Assembly (NCBI RefSeq): GCF_048268305.1
Contig: NZ_JBLWVT010000005.1
Location: 1 to 64,000 of the forward strand
Direction of reading: 5' to 3'
Length of the DNA stretch: 64,000 bases
Origin: Pseudodonghicola sp048268305
GTDB taxonomy: Bacteria; Pseudomonadota; Alphaproteobacteria; Rhodobacterales; Rhodobacteraceae
The position numbers were made by a program, and so were the translations under genes. Below, one piece after another: positions 32,975-42,241 of this stretch (positions within the stretch are counted from its first letter, which is position 1; every line of letters begins with the position of its first letter). The notes beneath the pieces were generated by a model. It was not told the DNA's origin and searched no databases. It saw only the letters and a list, made by a program, of their open reading frames with translations.

Positions 32975-34099
32975 TCAGCGTGCGCCGAGCCAGCCGCGCA
33001 GCACCAGCGTTGCCAGACAGAGCGCCGCCACCGGCCAGAGCGCGACGCCCGCCACCGCGCCCCAGAGCGCCAGTGCGGTCGCCGGCAGCAGCACCCAGCC
33101 GCCGGGCATGACACGGTCGCGCACCAGCCAGAGCCCGGCGAAATAAAGCGCAATTGCGGCGGCGACATATTGGCCGGCCTGATCGGCGGTGATCTCGGAA
33201 TGATGGCTGATCACGTCGAATGCGGCGCCAAACCCCGCCGCGAGCAGGGCGCCGGCGAAGAAGACGATGACATGGCCATAGCCCCAGATCAGCGCGGTGG
33301 AGAGCCGGTTCGACACCAGATGCTCGGCCTCGAGGAAATAGAGCCACCAGAGGCTGAAGACGATGAGCAGGCTGGCGCCGGCGGCCGAGATCAGTGCCCA
33401 GTCGAACCCGTGGGAATAGAGCGGCTCCATCATGAAGGAGATCGACAGCAGGATCTCGCCCAGGATGATGATGTTCAGCAGGCCATAGCGTTCGATGATG
33501 TGGTGACGGTGCCAGGAGGTGGCCTTGTGCCGCTCGGCCAATGCCGGAACGGCGAGTTCGACCAGAAAGATCGCGATGCCGCCAGCGAAGAAGGCGGCGC
33601 CGCCCGGCGGGGTCGAGAAATAGAGCAGACACCAGAGCGCCTGGGCGAAGAGGATGCCCACCGCATAGCGCAGCGCGGTGCCGCGATAGTCGGGCGCGCT
33701 TTTCGCCACCCGCAGCCAGAGCCCGGCCATGCCCAGACGCATGATCACCCAGCCCCAGAGCCCATAGCCGAAATCCATCGTCTCGAAGATCCGTTCCGCC
33801 CCGGCGGCGAACAGCAGGAAACCCGCCATGATCACGAAGGTCAGCACCCGGCTGAGCGCATCATCGTTGTCGAAGGCCGAGGAATACCAGGTGTGGTTCA
33901 GCCAGACCCACCAGGTGGCGAAGAACAGGAACAGGAAGTTCGGCAGCATCTCGGCGCCGTGGTGGGCGCTGATCGCATGATGGAAGGCGGCGGTGATCGC
34001 GGCGATGGCGATGACGCTGATCAGGTCGAAGAACAGCTCCAACTGGGTGGCGGCACGGTGATGCTCATGCGGGTCGCGGGGCCGCAGCGGTCGGATCAT
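32975..34099 (-). CDS. Low temperature requirement protein A (LtrA) family membrane protein
   Basis: A 374-aa protein with about ten membrane helices. The N-terminal signature PHEHHRAATQLELFFDLISVIAI and the later RHHIIERYGLLNIIILGEI (landmarks ELFFDL and IIERYGLL) are typical of LtrA, a family linked to growth at low temperature in Listeria but of unknown biochemical role. The start at 34099 (MIRPLRPRD) is chosen as the first ATG near the conserved region; a TTG four codons upstream is possible and no ribosome-binding site is clear. The open frame continues far upstream antisense to guaB, which is a shadow. Confidence 0.85.
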   Translation of the reverse strand: MIRPLRPRDPHEHHRAATQLELFFDLISVIAIAAITAAFHHAISAHHGAEMLPNFLFLFFATWWVWLNHTWYSSAFDNDDALSRVLTFVIMAGFLLFAAGAERIFETMDFGYGLWGWVIMRLGMAGLWLRVAKSAPDYRGTALRYAVGILFAQALWCLLYFSTPPGGAAFFAGGIAIFLVELAVPALAERHKATSWHRHHIIERYGLLNIIILGEILLSISFMMEPLYSHGFDWALISAAGASLLIVFSLWWLYFLEAEHLVSNRLSTALIWGYGHVIVFFAGALLAAGFGAAFDVISHHSEITADQAGQYVAAAIALYFAGLWLVRDRVMPGGWVLLPATALALWGAVAGVALWPVAALCLATLVLRGWLGAR

Positions 34100-34324
34100 C
34101 AGAAACAGGGACAAGGAAATACTCCATTCGCGTGGTCCCTTTGGTTTAGGGCGAATGACCGGGCGCGACAATCTGTCCGGTGACAGAGCGTCACATGCAG
34201 AGCAGGGTTGCAAGACGCGCGCGGATTGCCCGGGCAGGGCGGGCAGGGGGCGAATTGGCCTTTTCTCTCCCCCCCATCCATGCAATAGGGAAGCGCCAAA
34301 CGATCCACCCCCTGGAGATGTCCG

Positions 34325-35773
34325 ATGGAGATTCGTGAGGCCCTGACCTTCGATGACGTATTGCTTGTTCCGGCGGCTTCGTCGGTGTTGCCCTCGACGG
34401 CACACACGACGACGCGCGTAACAAGCCGTATCAGCATGAATATTCCGCTTCTGTCCAGTGCCATGGACACTGTGACCGAGGCGCGCATGGCGATCGCCAT
34501 GGCGCAGGCCGGCGGCATCGGCGTGATCCACAAGAACCTCGACGCCCAGGCCCAGGCTGAAGAAGTCCGCCGCGTCAAGCGGTTTGAGAGCGGCATCGTC
34601 TATAACCCGATCACCCTGACCCCGAACCAGACCCTGGCCGATGCCAAGGCGCTGTGCGACCGCTACGGCTTCACCGGCTTCCCGGTGGTCGACGAGATGG
34701 GCCGCGTCGTCGGCATCGTCACCAACCGCGACATGCGCTTCGCCCGCGAGGATGCCACCCCCGTCCATGCGATGATGACGAGCGATAACCTTGCCATCCT
34801 GCGGGAACCGGCCGATCGCGCCGAGGCGATCAACCTGATGAAGGAGCGCCGGATCGAAAAGCTGCTGGTCACCAATGCCGAGGGCAGGCTGACCGGGCTT
34901 CTGACCTTGAAGGATACCGAGAAGGCGGTGCTGAACCCCACCGCCTGCAAGGACGATCTGGGCCGGCTGCGGGTGGCGGCAGCGACTTCGGTGGGCGATT
35001 CCGGCTATGAACGTTCGGGCGAGCTGATCGACGCCGGCGTCGACATTCTGGTGATCGACACCGCGCACGGCCATTCCGCCGGCGTGCTCGACGCGGTGAC
35101 CCGCGCCAAGACGCTGTCGAACGACGTGCAGATCATCGCCGGCAACGTCGCCACCGCCGAGGCGACGCGGGCGCTGATCGACGCGGGCGCCGATGCGGTC
35201 AAGGTGGGCATCGGCCCGGGCTCGATCTGCACCACGCGGATGGTGGCGGGCGTCGGCGTGCCGCAGCTCACCGCGATCATGGATTGCGCCCGGGCCGCCG
35301 GTGACGTGCCGGTGATCGCCGATGGCGGCATCAAGTTCTCGGGCGATTTCGCCAAGGCGATCGCCGCCGGGGCCTCCTGCGCCATGATCGGCTCGATGAT
35401 CGCCGGCACCGACGAGGCGCCGGGCGAGGTGGTGCTCTATCAGGGCCGCTCGTTCAAATCCTATCGCGGCATGGGCAGCCTCGGCGCCATGGCACGCGGC
35501 TCGGCCGATCGCTATTTCCAGAAGGATGCGGCCAGCGACAAGCTGGTGCCGGAAGGCATCGAAGGCCAGGTGCCCTATAAGGGCCCGGCGGCGACGGTGA
35601 TCCACCAGCTGGTCGGCGGCCTGCGCGCCGCCATGGGCTATACCGGCAACGCCACCATCGAAGAGATGCGCAAGAACTGCAATTTCGTGCGGATCACCGG
35701 CGCGGGCCTGAGCGAAAGCCATGTCCACGACGTGCAGATCACCCGCGAAAGCCCGAACTACCGGATCGGGTGA
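34325..35773 (+). CDS. guaB: Inosine-5'-monophosphate dehydrogenase
   Basis: Oxidises IMP to XMP with NAD(+), the rate-limiting step of GMP synthesis. The 482-aa protein has the N-terminal barrel start EALTFDDVLLVPA, a pair of CBS domains (about residues 95-205, with GIVTNRDMRF), and the active-site loop GIGPGSICTTRMV containing the catalytic Cys. A GGAG site lies before the ATG. The stop is close to or overlaps the next gene, so a three-gene unit guaB-MBL-RsmB is likely. Confidence 0.96.
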   Translation: MEIREALTFDDVLLVPAASSVLPSTAHTTTRVTSRISMNIPLLSSAMDTVTEARMAIAMAQAGGIGVIHKNLDAQAQAEEVRRVKRFESGIVYNPITLTPNQTLADAKALCDRYGFTGFPVVDEMGRVVGIVTNRDMRFAREDATPVHAMMTSDNLAILREPADRAEAINLMKERRIEKLLVTNAEGRLTGLLTLKDTEKAVLNPTACKDDLGRLRVAAATSVGDSGYERSGELIDAGVDILVIDTAHGHSAGVLDAVTRAKTLSNDVQIIAGNVATAEATRALIDAGADAVKVGIGPGSICTTRMVAGVGVPQLTAIMDCARAAGDVPVIADGGIKFSGDFAKAIAAGASCAMIGSMIAGTDEAPGEVVLYQGRSFKSYRGMGSLGAMARGSADRYFQKDAASDKLVPEGIEGQVPYKGPAATVIHQLVGGLRAAMGYTGNATIEEMRKNCNFVRITGAGLSESHVHDVQITRESPNYRIG

Positions 35774-35778
35774 GCGCA

Positions 35779-36567
35779 ATGACACCGCCGATCGCCCGTT
35801 TCCGTGCCGGCCTGACCGAGATCCTCTGCCTGACCGACGGGCAGCTTGATCTCGGCACCGGGGTCTTTCCCGAGGCCGATCCGGAGCGGGTGGCGGCGGT
35901 GCTGCCCGAGGGGTTGAAGCCCGAGGTCAACGTGCACCTGCTGCGCCATGCCGACGGTACGCTCGATCTGGTCGATACCGGCTGCGGGCCGACCATCTAT
36001 GCCGGTGCCGGCGGCCGGCTGCCGGGGCTGCTCGACGGTCTCGGCATTGCGCCGGCTGAGATCGACCGGGTGATCTTCACCCACCTGCATGGCGATCACG
36101 CCGCCGGCGCGCTGCACCCCGACGGCAGCCCGGTGTTCCCGGCGGCGCGGCTGGTGATGCATGCGGCCGAACAGGCCTTCTGGCAGGGCCGCGAGGATAC
36201 CGCGGGGGGCCGTCTGCTGGCGGCCTGCAGCGATCAGGTGGAGGTGGTCGGAGACGGCGACACCCTGGGGCAGGGGATGACCACCTGGCATCTGCCGGGG
36301 CATACGCCCGGCCACATGGGGCTGCGGTTCGACGGTGGCCTGGTGCTTTTGGGCGATGTGATCCATTGTCCCGAGTTGCAATTCCCCGATCCCGACATCC
36401 ACACCCGCTATGACATCGACCCGGCGCAGGGCGATGCCTCGCGCCGCATGGCGCTTGCCACCATCGCCGCCGAGGGGTTGGTGTTCAGTGCCAGCCATCT
36501 GACCGGGGCGCAGAAGTTCCTGCGGCTCGAGGTCGCGGGCGATGGATACCGGAGCGTTGCACCGTGA
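35779..36567 (+). CDS. MBL-fold metallohydrolase
   Basis: A 262-aa metallo-beta-lactamase-fold hydrolase. The metal-binding motif HLHGDHAAG (HxHxDH) is at about residue 98, a further ligand region is HLPGHTPGHMG, and another is LLGDVIHCPELQF. The substrate is unknown; the family includes lactonases, glyoxalase II and phosphodiesterases. The start could also be a GTG at 35770 that overlaps the guaB stop (GTGA); 35779 is chosen for its ATG. The stop overlaps the GTG start of the next gene. Confidence 0.85.
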   Translation: MTPPIARFRAGLTEILCLTDGQLDLGTGVFPEADPERVAAVLPEGLKPEVNVHLLRHADGTLDLVDTGCGPTIYAGAGGRLPGLLDGLGIAPAEIDRVIFTHLHGDHAAGALHPDGSPVFPAARLVMHAAEQAFWQGREDTAGGRLLAACSDQVEVVGDGDTLGQGMTTWHLPGHTPGHMGLRFDGGLVLLGDVIHCPELQFPDPDIHTRYDIDPAQGDASRRMALATIAAEGLVFSASHLTGAQKFLRLEVAGDGYRSVAP

Positions 36568-37730
36568 CGCCTGCCGCCCGCCTCGCCGCGGCCATCGACA
36601 TTCTTGACCAGATCACCGCCGGCACCCCGGCCGAACAGGCGCTGACCGGCTGGGCGCGGCACAGCCGCTTTGCCGGCTCGAAGGACCGCGCCGCGGTGCG
36701 CGATCACGTCTTCGACGTGTTGCGCGCGCGTCGCTCGCTCGCCGCCCTTGGCGGGGCCGCCACCGGGCGCGGGCTGGTGCTGGGGCTCTGCCGTCGCGAC
36801 GGCATCGACCCCGCGACGATGTTCACCGGCGAGGGCCACGCGCCGGCGCCGCTTGCGGCCGAGGAGCTTGCCGCCGGTCATCCCCCGGCGCCGGGGGCGG
36901 AGGCGATGGATATCCCGGACTGGCTCTGGCCCGAGTTCACGGCCAGCCTGGGGGATCGGGCCGAGGCCGCCGCGCAGGTGCTGCAATCCCGCGCGCCGGT
37001 ACATCTCAGGGTCAATCTGGCCAAGGTGTCGCGGCAGGAGGCCCTTGCGGCCCTGGCAGCGGACGGGGTGATCACCCAGCCCCATCCGGCCGCCGAGACC
37101 GCGCTCGAGGTCACCGAGGGCGCGCGGGCCATCCGCAATGCCGCCGCCTATCTCGACGGTCGGGTCGAATTGCAGGATGCCGCCAGCCAGGCGGTGGTCG
37201 AGGCCCTGCCGCTGCAAGAGGGCATGCGGGTGCTGGATTATTGCGCCGGCGGCGGCGGCAAGACGCTGGCGCTTGGCGCCCGGGCGCGGCTCGCCCTCTT
37301 TGCCCATGACGCCGCGCCGCGCCGGATGCGCGATCTGCCCGCCCGGGCCGAGCGCGCCGGGCTCAAAGTGAGCCTGCTGGAGGGCGACGAGGTCGACCGC
37401 AAGGCGCCCTATGATCTGGTGCTCTGCGACGTGCCCTGTTCCGGCAGCGGCTCCTGGCGGCGGGCGCCCGAGGGCAAATGGCTGCTGACGCCCGAAGGGC
37501 TCGATCAGCTCAATGTCACGCAGGATCAGATCCTCGACCGCGCTGCCGGCCTGGTGGCGCCGGGCGGCATGCTGGCCTATGCCACCTGTTCCCAGCTTGA
37601 CCGCGAGAACGGCCAGCGGATCGACGCCTTTCTGGCGCGCCATCCCGGCTGGCGCTGCGCCTGGCGCCGCTCCTGGCCGGTCGAGGGCGGTACTGACGGG
37701 TTCTTCTCCGCCCACTTGACCCGCGAGTAA
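36564..37730 (+). CDS. RsmB-family 16S rRNA m5C methyltransferase
   Basis: A 388-aa SAM-dependent RNA cytosine-C5 methyltransferase. Motifs are LDYCAGGGGKTLAL (SAM binding), DVPCSGSGSWRRAPEGKW with the catalytic Cys, and ATCSQLDRENG with the second Cys. Compared with E. coli RsmB the N-terminal NusB-like domain is short and divergent, as common in alphaproteobacteria. Start GTG (36564) overlaps the previous stop (GTGA). Targets 16S rRNA by family inference; the exact position is not deducible. Confidence 0.87.
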   Translation: MTPAARLAAAIDILDQITAGTPAEQALTGWARHSRFAGSKDRAAVRDHVFDVLRARRSLAALGGAATGRGLVLGLCRRDGIDPATMFTGEGHAPAPLAAEELAAGHPPAPGAEAMDIPDWLWPEFTASLGDRAEAAAQVLQSRAPVHLRVNLAKVSRQEALAALAADGVITQPHPAAETALEVTEGARAIRNAAAYLDGRVELQDAASQAVVEALPLQEGMRVLDYCAGGGGKTLALGARARLALFAHDAAPRRMRDLPARAERAGLKVSLLEGDEVDRKAPYDLVLCDVPCSGSGSWRRAPEGKWLLTPEGLDQLNVTQDQILDRAAGLVAPGGMLAYATCSQLDRENGQRIDAFLARHPGWRCAWRRSWPVEGGTDGFFSAHLTRE

Positions 37731-37876
37731 TCTGTCTCATAATCGCCTTCAGGTGGAAAAGATCAGCGTTAAGACGGGTTTAACCCTTCTGCCGCGACAA
37801 AGAGGCCTCAATACCACCCGACTCCTGTCGCGCGATATCCGGGCGCGGGGTCTCAACCCCAGGGACGGAGCCTGCC

Positions 37877-40222
37877 GTGACCAGCCGCCCGATCAAGGTC
37901 AAGAACCTGTTTCATATTCCCGCGCCCGATGCGTCGCGCGTGGTCGGGGTGATGCTGCTGGCGCTCTGCCTGATCATCGGCGGGTTGACCTTGGCGCAAC
38001 CGGGGCTGCCGCGGCTGGGGTCGCTGGCGGCAGGGGCGACGCTGATGGCGGTCAGCCTGGTGCTCTGGGCGCAACGGCGGGTGGCGCGCAATGCGCTCGA
38101 TCTGGCCCATGAGCTGCTTGAGGGGTTCATCGAAAAGGACGCGGTGCCAAGTTTCGTCGCCGACGCCGAAGGCCGGGTCCGGGCGCGCAATCTCGCCGCC
38201 GAAACGCAATTTCCCGAGACCGATAGCGAGACATTGGCCGGCACCCTGCGGTCGATCTTCGCCAACCCCTCGGCGGTGCTCTACCGGCTGCAGACCCGGG
38301 CCGCCCAGGGTGGCGCCGCCAGCGAGGATCTGGTGACCCGGCGCGGTCATGTCCGCCTTGCCGTGCATCAGATGGGCGATCAGGGGTTCCTGTGGCGGGT
38401 CGATGACATGTCCGAGCGGCCGCATTCCGCCCGCGGGGCCGAGGCGATGCCGGTGCCGGTGATCACCCTGGGTCGGGCAGGTGCGGTGCTGTTCATGAAC
38501 GAGGCCGCGCGCCTCCTGGTCGGCCAGAGGGTGAAGTCTCTCGACCGGCTGTTCCCGGCGCTGCCGGTGCGCAAGGGGCAGGTCAATGTGATCTCGACCA
38601 CCGAGGGGCTGCGCGACGTTCTGGTGCTGGAATTCGACGGCGCCGCCGGGCGGGCGGAGCTGTTCCTGATGCCGACCGAGGGCAAGATCGGCGCCTCCCA
38701 GGCCTCGGGGTTCGACACGCTGCCGGTGCCGATGCTCAGGTTGGCACCCTCGGGGCGCATATTGGCTGCCAACCGCCAGGCGGTGGAACTTTTGGGCGCG
38801 CCGGTGGGGCCCGAGGCGATGATCGGCAGTTTCATGCAGGGGCTCGGCCGACCGATCGCCGACTGGCTGCGCGACACCGCCCGTGGCGCCGGCGCCCATC
38901 CCAGCGAATTCCTGCGGCTGTCTCGCAAGGATCGCGAGACCTTCGTCCAGGTCAGCCTGAGCCGCGTGGTCGAGGAGGGGGCGCCGGTGCTGATCGCGGT
39001 GATGAATGACGCGACCGAGCTGAAATCGCTCGAGGCGCAATTCGTCCAGAGCCAGAAGATGCAGGCGATCGGCCAGCTCGCCGGCGGTATCGCGCATGAT
39101 TTCAACAACCTTCTCACCGCGATCTCCGGCCATTGCGACCTGCTGTTGCTGCGCCACGATCAGGGCGATCAGGACTTTGGCGATCTGATGCAGATCCGGC
39201 AGAACGCCAACCGCGCCGCATCGCTCGTCGGCCAGTTGCTGGCTTTTTCGCGCAAGCAGACCTTGCGCCCGCAGGTGGTGGATCTGCGCGACACGCTGTC
39301 CGACCTGACCCATCTGCTCAACCGCCTGGTGGGGGAAAAGGTCACGCTGACGCTGAGCCATGATCCGGTGTTGCGACCGATCCGGGCGGACAAGCGGCAG
39401 CTGGAGCAGGTGCTGATGAACCTTGTGGTCAACGCCCGTGATGCGATGCCCCAGGGCGGCGAGATCCGGATCGAGACCGAGGTGCTGAGCCTGGACGCGC
39501 CGCTGGAGCGCGATCGCGCCACCGTGCCGGCGGGCGATTATGTCACCGTCAAGGTGCGCGACGAAGGTGTCGGCATCCCGCGCGACAAGCTGCAGAAGAT
39601 TTTCGAACCCTTCTATACCACCAAGCGCACCGGCGAGGGCACCGGGCTGGGGCTGTCGACCGCCTATGGCATCATCAAGCAGACCGGCGGCTATATCTTC
39701 GTCGATTCCGTCGAAGGGGCGGGCACCGAATTCACCCTCTATTTCCCGGCCTACGAACCCAACGACGAGGATCAGCCGGCCCCCGTCGCCGCCATCGCGG
39801 CAGAGCCCGCGCATCAGGGCGAGGGCGTTGTCCTGCTGGTCGAGGACGAGGCGCCGGTGCGTGCCTTCGCCTCGCGCGCGCTGAGATTGCGCGGCTATAC
39901 CGTGCTGGAGGCCGAATCGGCCGAGGATGCGCTGAAGATGCTGGAAGACCCCGATCTGGCGGTGGATGTCTTCGTCACCGATGTGGTGATGCCTGGCCTC
40001 GATGGGCCCACCTGGGTGCGCCAGGCCCAGATCCAGCGCCCCGACGTGCGGGTGGTCTTCGTCTCGGGCTATGCCGAGGGCGCCTTCGAGGCGGACGCGC
40101 CGGAGGTGCCGAATTCGGTCTTCCTGCCCAAGCCCTTCTCGCTGACGCAACTGGCCGAGACGGTCTATCAGCAGATGCGCCAGCCGCCGGCGGGCCGATC
40201 AGCTCAGCCGATCGAGTCGTAA
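37877..40222 (+). CDS. cckA: Cell-cycle hybrid histidine kinase CckA
   Basis: A 781-aa membrane-anchored hybrid kinase of the alphaproteobacterial CckA-ChpT-CtrA phosphorelay. Two N-terminal membrane helices (residues about 24-65) are followed by PAS-like regions. The HisKA motif GGIAHDFNNLLTAI has phospho-accepting His407. The ATPase domain contains NLVVNARDAM and GTGLGLSTAYG, and a receiver domain has Asp702 in VTDVVMPG. In Rhodobacter this pathway controls motility and gene transfer agent release rather than being essential. The GTG start (37877) has a GGAG site. The 3' end overlaps the convergent sulfotransferase gene by 19 bases. Confidence 0.93.
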   Translation: MTSRPIKVKNLFHIPAPDASRVVGVMLLALCLIIGGLTLAQPGLPRLGSLAAGATLMAVSLVLWAQRRVARNALDLAHELLEGFIEKDAVPSFVADAEGRVRARNLAAETQFPETDSETLAGTLRSIFANPSAVLYRLQTRAAQGGAASEDLVTRRGHVRLAVHQMGDQGFLWRVDDMSERPHSARGAEAMPVPVITLGRAGAVLFMNEAARLLVGQRVKSLDRLFPALPVRKGQVNVISTTEGLRDVLVLEFDGAAGRAELFLMPTEGKIGASQASGFDTLPVPMLRLAPSGRILAANRQAVELLGAPVGPEAMIGSFMQGLGRPIADWLRDTARGAGAHPSEFLRLSRKDRETFVQVSLSRVVEEGAPVLIAVMNDATELKSLEAQFVQSQKMQAIGQLAGGIAHDFNNLLTAISGHCDLLLLRHDQGDQDFGDLMQIRQNANRAASLVGQLLAFSRKQTLRPQVVDLRDTLSDLTHLLNRLVGEKVTLTLSHDPVLRPIRADKRQLEQVLMNLVVNARDAMPQGGEIRIETEVLSLDAPLERDRATVPAGDYVTVKVRDEGVGIPRDKLQKIFEPFYTTKRTGEGTGLGLSTAYGIIKQTGGYIFVDSVEGAGTEFTLYFPAYEPNDEDQPAPVAAIAAEPAHQGEGVVLLVEDEAPVRAFASRALRLRGYTVLEAESAEDALKMLEDPDLAVDVFVTDVVMPGLDGPTWVRQAQIQRPDVRVVFVSGYAEGAFEADAPEVPNSVFLPKPFSLTQLAETVYQQMRQPPAGRSAQPIES

Positions 40223-40797
40223 AGGTCGAATTCCTCGGCGCATTTGCGGCGCAGCTTGGCCTCTATCCCCTTGGAAAGGCTGAGCGGCATCTCGGGAGAG
40301 ACGTTTTCGCGCGCGGTGTCGATCTTCATCGCCAGCCGGTCCTCGAGAAAGGCGTGCAGCCGGTCGGGCTCCTCATAGCGGAAGAGATGGGTCACCCGGG
40401 TGCCGTTGGGCCGGGGTTCGAGGAATTTGGCCTGGCTGCCGACGCGGGCAAAGCCGGGCGGTTCGCCCTTCACATAGGCCTCGACGAAATCGTCGAAGCT
40501 GAGATCGTGGGTGGAATTCTCCTTGCCCTGCATGAAGGGGCGGCGGCGGTATCGGTACCAGCTTCCCAACCAGCTGACCGGCTCGCGCATGACGGCGAGG
40601 GTGTCCATGTCGGCGTGGCAGACTTTTTCGAACATCGGCCGGAAGAAACGGTTATAGCGATAGACCGGCGCATGCTTCAATTCGGGCGGATCCGAGATGA
40701 CGATATCGGCGCGGTCCCTCAGAGCGGTCTGATAGGCCGTGGTGCCCGTTTTCGGCACCGAGAGGAAAACCAGTCGTTCTTTATAGAAAACAAGCAT
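40204..40797 (-). CDS. Sulfotransferase family protein
   Basis: A 197-aa protein with the PAPS 5'-phosphosulfate loop SVPKTGTTA at residues about 14-22 and a 3'-phosphate-binding region MREPVSWLGSWYRYR. Such short alphaproteobacterial sulfotransferase-like proteins may modify polysaccharides or lipids; the acceptor is unknown. Convergent with, and overlapping, cckA. The region upstream (40798-40870) is AT-rich and probably holds its promoter. Confidence 0.85.
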   Translation of the reverse strand: MLVFYKERLVFLSVPKTGTTAYQTALRDRADIVISDPPELKHAPVYRYNRFFRPMFEKVCHADMDTLAVMREPVSWLGSWYRYRRRPFMQGKENSTHDLSFDDFVEAYVKGEPPGFARVGSQAKFLEPRPNGTRVTHLFRYEEPDRLHAFLEDRLAMKIDTARENVSPEMPLSLSKGIEAKLRRKCAEEFDLYDSIG

Positions 40798-40919
40798 TTA
40801 GACTTATACCTCCGGCGCCGATCGCGGCCAAGTCCGCCGTAAACGCAAATTTAACTAAAATCGTAAAATGCTGGGGGTGCAAGTTTATGATTGAAATGTT
40901 CTCCTTTTACCCCCATAAG

Positions 40920-40934
40920 GAACAAGAGGTGAAC
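40920..40934. promoter_or_regulatory. LexA-type SOS box upstream of recA
   Basis: GAAC-N7-GAAC (40920-40923 and 40931-40934) matches the direct-repeat SOS box of the Rhodobacter group (GTTC-N7-GTTC on the other strand). It lies 56 bases before the recA start, so recA is very likely LexA-repressed and damage-inducible. Confidence 0.8.
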
Positions 40935-40989
40935 AAACACGCGATTGCCGCCCGGTGACGGGTGTGCCAAACATAGGGCGAATGGGACA

Positions 40990-42069
40990 ATGGCGGATCT
41001 TTTGACGATGAGCAGCAAGAACGATAAATCCAGCGCCGACAAGCAGAAAGCTCTGGAAAGCGCGCTGGCCCAGATTGAACGGCAGTTCGGCAAGGGCTCG
41101 ATCATGAAGCTGGGCGGCGACAACGCCCTGCCGGAGATCGAGGCGAGTTCGACCGGCTCTCTGGGGTTGGATATCGCGCTGGGGATCGGCGGGCTGCCGA
41201 TGGGCCGGATCGTCGAGATCTACGGGCCGGAAAGCTCGGGCAAGACCACGTTGACGCTGCATTGCATCGCCGAGCAGCAAAAGCGTGGCGGCATCTGTGC
41301 CTTTGTCGATGCCGAACATGCGCTGGATCCGCTCTATGCCCGCAAGCTGGGCGTCAATCTGGACGAGCTGTTGATCTCGCAGCCCGATACCGGCGAACAG
41401 GGGCTGGAGATCACCGATACGCTGGTGCGCTCCGGGGCGGTCAATATGGTGGTGGTCGATTCGGTCGCCGCCTTGACCCCGAAGTCCGAGCTTGAGGGCG
41501 ACATGGGCGATTCCAGCGTCGGCGTGCAGGCCCGGTTGATGAGCCAGGCGATGCGCAAGCTGACCGGGTCGATCTCGCGGTCCAACTGCATGGTGATCTT
41601 CATCAACCAGATCCGGATGAAGATCGGCGTGATGTTCGGCAGCCCGGAAACCACCACCGGCGGCAACGCCCTGAAATTCTACTCCTCGGTACGTCTCGAT
41701 ATCCGCCGCATCGGCTCGATCAAGGATCGCGACGAGGTGGTCGGCAACGCCACCCGGGTCAAGGTGGTCAAGAACAAGGTGGCGCCGCCCTTCAAGCAGG
41801 TGGAATTCGACATCATGTATGGCGAAGGCATCTCGAAGATGGGGGAATTGCTGGACCTGGGGGTGAAGGCCGGGGTCGTCAACAAATCCGGCGCCTGGTT
41901 CAGCTATGGCGACGAACGCATCGGCCAGGGGCGGGAGAACGCCAAGCAGTTCCTGCGCGAGCACGAGCCGATCGCGCTGGAGATCGAGGATAAGATCCGT
42001 GCCTCGCACGGGCTCGAATTCGATATGGTCGACCATTCGGAAGCCGGCGACGATATCCTCGAGGCGTGA
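40990..42069 (+). CDS. recA: Recombinase RecA
   Basis: The 359-aa strand-exchange ATPase of homologous recombination and co-protease of LexA. Walker A is GPESSGKTT, and the loop L2 region FINQIRMKIGVMFGSPETTTGG is intact (landmarks NQIRMKIG and ETTTGG). The start at 40990 gives MADLLTMSSKN, like other Rhodobacter-group RecA proteins; an open frame back to 40945 lacks support. An SOS box precedes it and a terminator follows. Linked to alaS, as in many alphaproteobacteria. Confidence 0.95.
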   Translation: MADLLTMSSKNDKSSADKQKALESALAQIERQFGKGSIMKLGGDNALPEIEASSTGSLGLDIALGIGGLPMGRIVEIYGPESSGKTTLTLHCIAEQQKRGGICAFVDAEHALDPLYARKLGVNLDELLISQPDTGEQGLEITDTLVRSGAVNMVVVDSVAALTPKSELEGDMGDSSVGVQARLMSQAMRKLTGSISRSNCMVIFINQIRMKIGVMFGSPETTTGGNALKFYSSVRLDIRRIGSIKDRDEVVGNATRVKVVKNKVAPPFKQVEFDIMYGEGISKMGELLDLGVKAGVVNKSGAWFSYGDERIGQGRENAKQFLREHEPIALEIEDKIRASHGLEFDMVDHSEAGDDILEA

Positions 42070-42094
42070 GCGAGGCTCACCGCGCAAGGGATTG

Positions 42095-42123
42095 GGGCAG
42101 GGCCATCAGGCGCTGCCCTTTTT
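42095..42123 (+). terminator. recA: Intrinsic terminator of recA
   Basis: GGGCAG (42095-42100) and CTGCCC (42113-42118) form the base of a stem with one internal mismatch, followed by five T residues (42119-42123). Confidence 0.85.
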
Positions 42124-42241
42124 CTTTGGCCCGATCTTTGTGCCCCGCTGCCGCAGTTTCGGGCAAGCGGCAGTGGACAGGGCGGAACCAGGGGGATAAA
42201 CCTGCGCGGAACCGCATAACTGACCGCCGAGAGCCCCCAAA

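Noticed and set aside
30956..34183. A 1075-codon plus-strand open frame
   Set aside because: It is antisense to the RACo-like gene and LtrA; composition is His/Arg/Gln-rich shadow sequence with no domain.
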